Part shown: positions 1 to 5,332 of the stretch, piece after piece
Position numbering within the stretch: position 1 is the stretch's first letter
Layout: every line of letters starts with the position of its first letter
Assembly: GCA_030429325.1 (NCBI GenBank)
Contig: JAUICT010000136.1
Span: forward strand, 1-6,371
Direction of reading: 5' to 3'
Source: Bacteroidia bacterium
GTDB lineage: Bacteria > Bacteroidota > Bacteroidia > Flavobacteriales > Flavobacteriaceae
DNA length: 6,371 nt
Program-made: the position numbers and the translations under genes
The notes under the pieces: model-generated
The model's input: the letters and a program-made list of their open reading frames with translations, nothing else
Databases searched by the model: none
What the model was told of the DNA's origin: nothing

Positions 1-485
1 GCATCTGCACAAACGCCCATAGCATTTTGGTCGTAAGCATCCACAAGGCCATCTTTTTGCATGCCATCTACCATAGTGGCTGGGCCAAATTTCAGTCCAT
101 TTCTCATATACGCATAATGTGGAATAAGGCTCATGTTCTCCATGCCACCGGCCACAACAATGGAATTTTCTCCCAAAGCAATGGATTGGGCTCCTTGCAT
201 AATAGCTTTCATTCCAGAGGCGCATACTTTATTTACAGTGGTGCAAGGAACCGTGTTCGGAATACCTGCATAAAGGGCTGCTTGTCTGGCTGGAGCTTGT
301 CCTGTTCCAGCTTGTACTACATTGCCCATCAAAACTTCTTCGACCTTTTCCGGGGCCAAGCCAATCTTGTCCAAAGCGCCTTTAATGGCTACAGCGCCTA
401 ATTTGGGTGCCGGTATTGTGGATAAAGCTCCCATAAAACTTCCTATGGGTGTCCTTGCTGCCGAAACGATTACAACTTTGTTCAT
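1..485 (-). CDS. Acetyl-CoA acetyltransferase (thiolase), N-terminal part, cut by window edge
   Basis: This gene reads leftward from an ATG at 485 and leaves the window after about 161 codons, roughly 40 percent of a usual 390-residue thiolase. The protein opens MNKVVIVSAARTPIG, the classic thiolase N-terminus. It carries GQAPARQAA at residues 62-70 and the nucleophile motif NKVCASGMKA at 85-94, where Cys88 is the residue acylated in the first half-reaction. GGMENMS follows at 113-119. The family condenses two acetyl-CoA into acetoacetyl-CoA or runs the reverse reaction in the cytoplasm. This feeds beta-oxidation, ketone-body or branched-chain degradation pathways. The sequence seen is closest to the biosynthetic/AtoB-like type, but the cut C-terminus (second Cys and His) prevents a firm subtype. 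It is divergent from the phosphodiesterase gene. No convincing Shine-Dalgarno site precedes the ATG, and a weak TATTTTCG box (about 36 bp upstream) is the only promoter-like sequence. Confidence 0.95.
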   Translation of the reverse strand, partial: MNKVVIVSAARTPIGSFMGALSTIPAPKLGAVAIKGALDKIGLAPEKVEEVLMGNVVQAGTGQAPARQAALYAGIPNTVPCTTVNKVCASGMKAIMQGAQSIALGENSIVVAGGMENMSLIPHYAYMRNGLKFGPATMVDGMQKDGLVDAYDQNAMGVCAD

Positions 486-571
486 ATGTGCATTATTAGG
501 TTACGAAAATACTAAAATTAAATCCAAAGGTTTAAGTCGACATGGTACCGTTTTCCTTAATTTATATTTTC

Positions 572-579
572 TATTTTTG
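572..579 (+). promoter_or_regulatory. Possible -7 box (TATTTTTG) for the phosphodiesterase gene
   Basis: TATTTTTG fits the Bacteroidota -7 consensus TAnnTTTG. It lies 18 bp before ATG 598 and would give a very short leader, which favours 598 over 580 as the start. No clear TTG -33 element is present at the right distance (only TTTTC near 551), so this is a weak call that could be chance in an AT-rich gap. Confidence 0.3.
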
Positions 580-597
580 ATGATAACAGTATTCGGA

Positions 598-2634
598 ATG
601 GGAAAAGCTTTGGACAATGTATATAAACATCAATCACTTGCCTACAAGTATTTTCTATATCTGATATCTGTAGCGTTGATTGTCTTCTTTTTCCCAAAAG
701 GAGGCAAGTTTAAGTATGAGTTTCAAAAAGGCAAGCCTTGGCAGTACGAGAATTTATATGCACCCATTGATTTCTCCATAAAGAAAAGCCAAGAAGAGAT
801 TGCCCAGGAACAGCTTTCCATCCGCAATAGCAAAACCGATTACTACACTTTTGATGGGTCTATTGTTACAACCGTAAAGAATGATGTACAAAAAGGGTTG
901 GAGCAATGGTTTGCCACCAATACTTTCACCACAAGGCAACAGCGTGATGCCCTGAAAATAGGTATGGAAGTCATTGACAAGATATACTCGCTCGGGGTAT
1001 TTGAAAACCACCCTGGTTCCAACTCCATTATAGTGGTAAGAAATAATGAGGCAATTCCCATGGCCCCCAGTGATTTTTTGGATTTGGAAAGTGCAAAAAA
1101 GCGTGTGTCCGCAGAACTATCAAATAACGCTATTGAAAACAGGGTTGGGTTGGAAAGTATAATACAAACCAACTTGAGAATCAACCTTTTTTATGATGAA
1201 GCGCTTACAGAAAGTGCTTTGGAACAAGAACTGTCAAGAATTTCATATACTAGGGGGGAAGTGTCCCAAGGCAGATTGATCATAGCCAAGGGAGAGGTTG
1301 TTGAAGCTGAGAATTTTAAGATACTTAATTCCTTAAAAGAGGAATATGAGTCCGAATTGTGGAGAGGGAATAACTATTATTATATCATTTTGGGTTACAC
1401 CATATTGGTGGCCTTGGTGCTTATTATGTTGTTCCTGTTTTTAAAACGGTACAGAAATGAAATTTTTAAGAACAACAATAAAGTAACTTTCATCTTTTTC
1501 AACATATTGCTCATGGTCCTTGCCACTACGTTAATGGTAAAGAACAATGAGAGTTATGTGTATGGAGTACCATTGTGTATTCTTCCTTTGGTACTCAAGA
1601 ATTTTTTTGATGCGAGGTTGGGACTCTTTGTACATGTACTCACCGTATTGATTCTTGGTTTTGTGGTACCCAATAGCTTCGAGTATATTTTTTTGCAGAC
1701 CATAGCAGGTATAGTTACCATTTTAACGGCATCTGAACTGTATAAACGGGCTAATTTGTTCATATCCGTAGGGCAGATTACCTTGATTTATATCATAGGT
1801 TATTTCGCATTCCATGCCATTCACGAAGGAAATCTTGAGAACATCGAATGGATATTGTTCGGGGTATTTGTGTTAAATGGATTATTGACACTTTTTGCAC
1901 AGCCTCTGATCTATATGTTTGAAAAATTGTTTGGGCTAATATCTGATGTTTCCTTATTGGAGCTTTCAGACACTAATTCTAAACTGTTAAAAGAACTTTC
2001 AGACAAGGCCCCGGGGACTTTTCACCATTCGTTACAAGTGGCCAACTTGGCAGAAGCTGCAGCCAATGAGATAGGAGCCAATGCCATGCTGGTTAGGGTT
2101 GGAGCCCTTTATCATGATGTTGGCAAGATGGAGAAGCCAACGTTCTTTACAGAGAATCAGGTGACCAATGTAAATCCACATGATGACCTGCCTCCTCGGG
2201 AGAGTGCCAAAATTATAATCGATCATGTGATCCAGGGAATTGAAATTGCAAGAAGGAACAATCTACCCGATAGAATCATAGATTTTATCCGAACCCATCA
2301 TGGCACCACATTGGTATACTATTTCTATAAGAAACAGCAGGAGATGGAGGCTGAGGTGGATGAAAATGACTTTAGGTATCCGGGTCCAATTCCATTTTCA
2401 AAAGAAACCGCCATTTTAATGATGTCAGATGCCGTTGAGGCAGCCTCCAAGAGTCTGAAGAACCCAACTTTTTTGGTAATTGATGACTTTGTGGAGAAAA
2501 TAGTGAAGGGGCAGATGCAGGCCAACCAATTTTTAAATGCCAATATCACCCTAAAGGAAATAGAGATGGTCAAGAAAGTATTGAAGCAAAAACTGACCAA
2601 TATCTACCATCTGCGGGTCGAGTATCCGGAGTAA
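598..2634 (+). CDS. pgpH: 7TM-HD membrane phosphodiesterase, PgpH family (probable c-di-AMP hydrolase)
   Basis: This is a 678-residue protein if started at ATG 598 (MGKALDNVYK). Residues 14-32 form a first membrane helix. About 40-255 form an extracytoplasmic 7TMR-HDED-type domain. A run of hydrophobic helices from residue 262 to about 440 matches the 7TM-7TMR_HD module, and a cytoplasmic HD domain covers about 470-635. The HD metal ligands are all visible: His477 in TFHHS, His506-Asp507 in YHDVGK, His543, His567-His568 in RTHHG, and Asp611 in MMSDAVEAA. Their spacing agrees with the ligand set known for Listeria PgpH, which hydrolyses cyclic di-AMP to pApA. The HD motif reads HDVG instead of HDIG, a conservative change. 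The frame stays open upstream to 322, but that part is antisense to the thiolase gene and lacks family character, so it is excluded. ATG 580 is an alternative start. c-di-AMP hydrolysis is inferred from family. Confidence 0.93.
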   Translation: MGKALDNVYKHQSLAYKYFLYLISVALIVFFFPKGGKFKYEFQKGKPWQYENLYAPIDFSIKKSQEEIAQEQLSIRNSKTDYYTFDGSIVTTVKNDVQKGLEQWFATNTFTTRQQRDALKIGMEVIDKIYSLGVFENHPGSNSIIVVRNNEAIPMAPSDFLDLESAKKRVSAELSNNAIENRVGLESIIQTNLRINLFYDEALTESALEQELSRISYTRGEVSQGRLIIAKGEVVEAENFKILNSLKEEYESELWRGNNYYYIILGYTILVALVLIMLFLFLKRYRNEIFKNNNKVTFIFFNILLMVLATTLMVKNNESYVYGVPLCILPLVLKNFFDARLGLFVHVLTVLILGFVVPNSFEYIFLQTIAGIVTILTASELYKRANLFISVGQITLIYIIGYFAFHAIHEGNLENIEWILFGVFVLNGLLTLFAQPLIYMFEKLFGLISDVSLLELSDTNSKLLKELSDKAPGTFHHSLQVANLAEAAANEIGANAMLVRVGALYHDVGKMEKPTFFTENQVTNVNPHDDLPPRESAKIIIDHVIQGIEIARRNNLPDRIIDFIRTHHGTTLVYYFYKKQQEMEAEVDENDFRYPGPIPFSKETAILMMSDAVEAASKSLKNPTFLVIDDFVEKIVKGQMQANQFLNANITLKEIEMVKKVLKQKLTNIYHLRVEYPE

Positions 2635-2676
2635 CGTTCATAAAATCAGTTCTGAATTAAAAAAAACGAAAAATAG

Positions 2677-2707
2677 TTGCGTTCTTTCAGATGAAAAGGT
2701 ACATTTG
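2677..2707 (+). promoter_or_regulatory. Bacteroidota-type promoter of the tRNA-Ser/tRNA-Pro cluster
   Basis: A -33 element TTGCG at 2677-2681 is followed, with 20 bases between TTG and the next box, by a perfect -7 element TACATTTG at 2700-2707 (consensus TAnnTTTG). Transcription should start roughly at 2712-2716, about 30 bases before the tRNA-Ser 5' end at 2747. It is the best promoter match in the window. No comparable box was seen just before tRNA-Pro, so both tRNAs may be transcribed from it. Confidence 0.7.
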
Positions 2708-2746
2708 CATCCGCATTTTCAGAGTGCAAGTTCATAAGAAGTATTG

Positions 2747-2830
2747 GGAGAGGTGCCGGAGTGGTAACGGAGCAGATTGCTAATCTGTCGGCGGGTAACT
2801 GTCGCCTGGGTTCGAGTCCCAGTCTCTCCG
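2747..2830 (+). tRNA. tRNA-Ser, anticodon GCU
   Basis: The 84-base gene folds as a class II tRNA. The acceptor stem pairs GGAGAGG (2747-2753) with TCTCTCC (2823-2829), with one G-U pair, and the discriminator base is G2830. The anticodon arm is GCAGA / TTGCTAA / TCTGT, with anticodon GCT at 2779-2781. A long variable arm around GGCGGGTAACTGTCGC is diagnostic of serine tRNA. The T arm is CTGGG-TTCGAGT-CCCAG. The CCA end is not encoded, because CTTTTT follows directly. It reads the serine codons AGC and AGU. Confidence 0.97.
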
Positions 2831-2861
2831 CTTTTTCCTAAGTATTTGGAATTAAATTATG

Positions 2862-2929
2862 TTCGGGGTGTATCACCTCGACTTCGCTCGGTATAAACTC
2901 CGCCCGAGCGGGCTACTAAAGTAGCTTTT
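2862..2929 (+). repeat. GC-rich palindromic block between the two tRNAs, REP-like or hairpin terminator
   Basis: Several overlapping inverted repeats sit in this otherwise AT-rich spacer. CGCTCGG (2885-2891) pairs with CCGAGCG (2904-2910). GCCCG-AG-CGGGC covers 2902-2913. GCTACT-AA-AGTAGC (2912-2925) is followed by TTTTG. The block contains CTCGACTTCGCTCGG, which resembles short palindromes I recall as dispersed between genes of many Flavobacteriia; I could not check copy number. The last hairpin with its T run could end some transcripts after tRNA-Ser. The block starts with TTCGGGGTGTA (2862-2872), identical to 2979-2989 at the 5' boundary of tRNA-Pro. No coding potential is seen. Confidence 0.5.
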
Positions 2930-2980
2930 GTTGGAGTTTGTAATTGTTGTATTGAATTTTTCAGTTATTAAGACTGTTTT

Positions 2981-3055
2981 CGGGGTGTAGCGTAGCCCGG
3001 TTATCGCGCCTGCTTTGGGAGCAGGAGGTCGCAGGTTCGAATCCTGCCACCCCGA
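2981..3055 (+). tRNA. tRNA-Pro, anticodon UGG
   Basis: The 75-base cloverleaf has acceptor stem CGGGGTG (2981-2987) with CACCCCG (3048-3054) and discriminator A3055. The anticodon arm is CCTGC / TTTGGGA / GCAGG with anticodon TGG at 3016-3018, and the T arm is GCAGG-TTCGAAT-CCTGC. CCA is not encoded. It reads proline codons, chiefly CCA and CCG. A tyrosine recombinase gene begins 227 bases downstream in the same direction, so the 3' half of this tRNA is a natural candidate for an attachment site. Confidence 0.97.
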
Positions 3056-3078
3056 CAAATCTAGTAATAGATAAAAAT

Positions 3079-3116
3079 AAAAGCACTGTTAATCAATTGA
3101 TTTTCAGTGCTTTTTT
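3079..3116 (+). terminator. Intrinsic terminator after tRNA-Pro
   Basis: AAAAGCACTG (3079-3088) pairs perfectly with CAGTGCTTTT (3105-3114), and a T run occupies 3111-3116. The bases between the arms contain a further palindrome, AATCAATTGATT (3091-3102), separated from the outer stem by TT on each side. The hairpin could thus extend as a second short stem. The A run on the left arm means it could also work on the opposite strand. It separates the tRNA transcript from the integrase region. Confidence 0.8.
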
Positions 3117-3140
3117 CGTTTTGTGCATTTATTTGATATC

Positions 3141-3154
3141 ATTTGGAACCAAAT
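3141..3154. repeat. Short palindrome ATTTGG-AA-CCAAAT
   Basis: Two perfect 6-bp inverted arms are separated by 2 bp, three bases before the 12-bp direct repeats. It is too short and spaceless for a terminator and has no following T run. A protein-binding site is possible (integrase, accessory factor or repressor), but the sequence alone does not show which. Confidence 0.35.
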
Positions 3155-3156
3155 AG

Positions 3157-3192
3157 TAGGTGTGCAATTAGGTGTGCAATTCGGTGTACAAC
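3157..3192 (+). repeat. Three tandem 12-bp repeats, candidate integrase arm sites or operator
   Basis: TAGGTGTGCAAT (3157-3168) is repeated exactly at 3169-3180. It is followed without a gap by a diverged third unit, TCGGTGTACAAC (3181-3192), and all three share GGTGT-CAA. They lie between the tRNA-Pro terminator and the integrase gene, about 90-125 bp before its ATG. Tyrosine recombinases of this type have an N-terminal arm-binding domain that recognises short repeated sites near the attachment core, so that role is the first guess. Autoregulation of the integrase promoter is an alternative, and the two are compatible. Confidence 0.6.
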
Positions 3193-3210
3193 CTTTTATT
3201 TAAAATGACC

Positions 3211-3218
3211 TATCTTTA
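3211..3218 (+). promoter_or_regulatory. Possible -7 box (TATCTTTA) of the integrase gene
   Basis: TATCTTTA matches TAnnTTTG except for the last base. It lies 18 bp after the direct repeats and 64 bp before the integrase ATG. A -33 element would overlap the last repeat, which would let a bound protein block transcription. The box is imperfect and no TTG is found at the right distance, so the call is tentative. Confidence 0.25.
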
Positions 3219-3282
3219 AAGAGCTTTTGGGCACGATTTGACTTTCGATGAACAATTGTTGTTTAACCAAAGTCATTTTAAC

Positions 3283-4524
3283 ATGAAAGCAAAAAACACT
3301 TTCGCGGTAGTCTTCTTTACCAGAAAATCAAGGAGCGTTCCAAATCAATTATCCATTTATGTCCGTATTACCGTGGACGGAAAACGCTCAGAGATCAGTC
3401 TCAAACGCAACGTGGCCTCAAAGAATTGGGACAATACCAGAAACCGGGTCAAGGGAAGTTCCCAACCAATCAGGGAACTGAATTCCTACATGGACAGCGT
3501 GTACGGAGCATTGTTGGTGTGCCATAAAGAACTTTTGCAAGAGAACCGGGTAATTACCGCAGAGGCTATCAAGTCACATTATCTTGGCGAGGACGATAAG
3601 GACAAGACGCTTAGAGAACTTGTCTCCTATCACAATGAAAGGATGTCCGTTGTCTTAAAATATGGTACCATGAAAAACTACTATACCACTGCTCGGTACC
3701 TTGACAGGTTTTTATCAAAGGAAAGGAAGGTTGGCGATGTTTATCTCAAGCAATTGAACTATGCCTTTGTCACGGAATTCGAGCACTATCTAAGGAATTA
3801 CAGAGGCTCGGATAAGAAACTCTCCCTGGGGAACAATGGTGTAATGAAGCATCTGGAAAGATTCAAGAAGATGTTGAACCTTGCCGTAAAATTGGAGTGG
3901 ATGGAAAAGAATCCATTCAATCAGTTCCAGTTGAAGTATAACAAATATGATAGAGCGTTCTTGGATGAAGAGGAATTGCAAAACTTGGAATGCTACGAGC
4001 TGAAGAATGAGCGTTTGGAGAAGATACGGGATTGTTTTGTGTTTGCCTGTTATACCGGGCTGTCCTATGTGGATGTAAAGGAACTCACCAATGATAACAT
4101 TGTCAAGGGAATCGATGGAAACCAATGGATAAGTACCAAACGTGAGAAGACGGACAAACCAGTCAAGGTACCCTTGATTCCTCAGGCATGGGCGATTTTG
4201 AAAAAGTATGATCTGGGTGGGCCGAATGAAGGGCTTTTGCCCATCAGTTCGAACCAAAAGACAAATGCCTATCTAAAGGAAATTGCCAATGCATGTGGTA
4301 TTGATAAACACCTGACCTTCCATGTGGCCAGACATACTTTTGCAACTACGGTGATGCTCTCCAATAATGTCCCCATTGAAACGGTATCCAAACTCTTGGG
4401 ACATACCAAACTTTCCACTACACAAATTTACGCCAGGGTAGTGGAGTCCAAGATAAGTGAGGATATCGATAATCTTTTGGTTCGTTTTAAGAGTAAAGAG
4501 GTCGAAAGAAATGCCGGGGGCTAA
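3283..4524 (+). CDS. Site-specific tyrosine recombinase, IntDOT-like integrase
   Basis: The 413-residue protein is full length for the Bacteroidota integrase family. Residues 5-85 look like the arm-DNA-binding domain (FAVVFFTRKSRS, then a beta-rich stretch). About 107-215 form the SAM-like core-binding domain, and about 225-400 the catalytic domain. Visible catalytic residues are His347 and Arg350 (FHVARHTFAT), His374 (LLGHTKLSTTQ) and nucleophile Tyr383 (IYARV), with a Lys/Arg hairpin TKREKT at 285-290. The box I arginine is replaced by Ser261 (YTGLSYVDVKEL). As I recall, IntDOT of CTnDOT has the same oddity, a serine at 259 with Arg285 compensating. Here Arg287 sits at the matching place, and the catalytic residues I recall with confidence are offset by two. 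The enzyme cuts and joins attachment sites to integrate or excise an element. ATG 3283 gives the family N-terminus; the frame is open back to TTG 3238. No Shine-Dalgarno site is seen. A terminator follows at 4676. Confidence 0.95.
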   Translation: MKAKNTFAVVFFTRKSRSVPNQLSIYVRITVDGKRSEISLKRNVASKNWDNTRNRVKGSSQPIRELNSYMDSVYGALLVCHKELLQENRVITAEAIKSHYLGEDDKDKTLRELVSYHNERMSVVLKYGTMKNYYTTARYLDRFLSKERKVGDVYLKQLNYAFVTEFEHYLRNYRGSDKKLSLGNNGVMKHLERFKKMLNLAVKLEWMEKNPFNQFQLKYNKYDRAFLDEEELQNLECYELKNERLEKIRDCFVFACYTGLSYVDVKELTNDNIVKGIDGNQWISTKREKTDKPVKVPLIPQAWAILKKYDLGGPNEGLLPISSNQKTNAYLKEIANACGIDKHLTFHVARHTFATTVMLSNNVPIETVSKLLGHTKLSTTQIYARVVESKISEDIDNLLVRFKSKEVERNAGG

Positions 4525-4606
4525 GTTTTTTGGAGAATATTGGTTCATCAACCTTAACGATTGTAAATTAATCCTGTTATTGAAAAGTTTCCGAGGGATA
4601 GTTAAG

Positions 4607-4652
4607 CTTGACGTTAGATGTATTTGTAAATAATATTTTACGTTACGTCAAG
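4607..4652. repeat. Spaced inverted repeat CTTGACGT...ACGTCAAG
   Basis: CTTGACGT (4607-4614) and ACGTCAAG (4645-4652) are perfect inverted copies. A smaller inverted pair, GTAAA...TTTAC, lies inside the 30-base AT-rich spacer. It sits just after the integrase and could be structured RNA in its 3' end, a protein site or chance. There is no T run, so it is not a terminator. Confidence 0.35.
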
Positions 4653-4675
4653 AAATAGCATTGTGCTGCTTCATA

Positions 4676-4720
4676 AATAATGTCGCAAATATTGGCATCA
4701 TTTGCGACATTATTTTTTTG
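4676..4720 (+). terminator. Strong intrinsic terminator after the integrase
   Basis: AATAATGTCGCAAAT (4676-4690) and ATTTGCGACATTATT (4700-4714) form a perfect 15-bp inverted repeat around a 9-base loop, with a run of seven Ts ending at 4719. It ends the integrase transcript. Because the gene on the right converges on it, and ATTATTTAT follows the stem on the other strand, it may also stop transcription arriving from the SnoaL-like genes. Confidence 0.85.
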
Positions 4721-4823
4721 TAGGGTTACTTTCCAATCCATTGGGAAGTTCGAAACTATGGTTCTTGGGACCATTGATATGGAGTACTTCTTTCAACAAT
4801 CTACATTACCATGAAACTTCATA

Positions 4824-5315
4824 TTAAAACCCTTCCCTTTCACCTGTTTTGGGCATCCCTGAATAATGGACATGTACAATTCGCCATATACCATCTATTT
4901 TTTTCAGTACTTGTGTCTCACGGCCTTTGGATTGCATTTGGTCAGGTTCTGGCCCTGAGAATGTCGCATCATATACCCAATAAAACTCCAATATGGCCAT
5001 ATCCCCATAAATGGTAATGGACTCATTATGGCTTTTTAGGTCACGTTTGGAAAACCGGTTGCCGAACAAGCCATAAATCCCTTTTTTAACCTCTTCCCAG
5101 CCCTTTTCATGTCCTTTGTGGTGGATAAAGCTAACTTGTGGTCTGGATAGCCAAAATGTTTTGGCCAATGTGGTATCGGCCCTGTTGATGGACTCTTTGT
5201 AGTCTTCCAACAATTGATGGATTTCCGTGGTATCGTTTGCTTGCTTTGCTGTTATGGGCAAACAGGCGCAAAAAAGTACCGTTGCCAAAGATTTCAATAT
5301 CATTTTAGTTCTCAT
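4824..5315 (-). CDS. Exported SnoaL-like (NTF2-fold) protein
   Basis: The 163-residue protein starts with a Sec-type signal: MRTKMILK, a hydrophobic stretch at residues 9-22, and a likely cleavage after PITA (residue 23). Cys16 and Cys18 in LFCAC make a lipoprotein signal a weaker alternative. Residues 28-152 resemble the SnoaL_3/DUF4440 type of NTF2-like domain. The conserved end, with WRIVHVHYSGMP at 143-154, is the clearest family mark. Members form small cone-shaped folds with a pocket; some are enzymes and many have no known substrate, so no reaction is assigned. The gene follows the lipoprotein gene by 17 bases and is probably cotranscribed. GAAGGGAA lies directly against ATG 5315, unusually close for a Shine-Dalgarno site; ATG 5303 would place it about 14 bases away. 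I keep 5315 because it gives a better charged signal-peptide N-region. Confidence 0.85.
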   Translation of the reverse strand: MRTKMILKSLATVLFCACLPITAKQANDTTEIHQLLEDYKESINRADTTLAKTFWLSRPQVSFIHHKGHEKGWEEVKKGIYGLFGNRFSKRDLKSHNESITIYGDMAILEFYWVYDATFSGPEPDQMQSKGRETQVLKKIDGIWRIVHVHYSGMPKTGEREGF

Positions 5316-5332
5316 TTCCCTTCAATTTATGC

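Larger units (their letters stand above)
4525..4823. other. Noncoding gap between convergent genes
   Basis: This stretch separates the integrase stop from the stop of the small SnoaL-like gene on the other strand. It holds an 8-bp inverted repeat with a 30-base spacer (4607-4652), the strong terminator at 4676-4720 and, to the right, two weak hairpins (TTCCAAT/ATTGGGAA near 4731 and ATGGT/ACCAT near 4758). No ORF with protein character, tRNA or transposon end was seen. A visual search found no second copy of the tRNA-Pro 3' end. Confidence 0.6.

Noticed and set aside
27..401. A 124-codon open frame on the plus strand
   Set aside because: It is antisense to the thiolase gene, whose protein is unmistakable in the opposite strand. 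The translated product has no family character.
2808..3046. Shared GGTTCGA between the two tRNAs as a possible attachment-site duplication
   Set aside because: This is the normal T-arm sequence found in nearly all tRNAs; the flanking stems differ.
3157..3192. CRISPR-like repeat array
   Set aside because: The units are 12 bp, adjacent and without spacers, and no cas gene is present.
3790..4257. A 155-codon open frame on the minus strand
   Set aside because: It is a shadow of the integrase catalytic region and shows no recognisable protein features.
4731..4774. Hairpins TTCCAAT/ATTGGGAA and ATGGT/ACCAT as terminators of the SnoaL-like genes
   Set aside because: The stems are short or bulged and no T run follows on the minus strand. 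The hairpin at 4676-4714 is a better candidate.
4811..5017. A short plus-strand open frame starting MKLHIKTLPF
   Set aside because: It lies almost entirely antisense to the exported SnoaL-like gene, which has a signal peptide and a family motif in its own frame.
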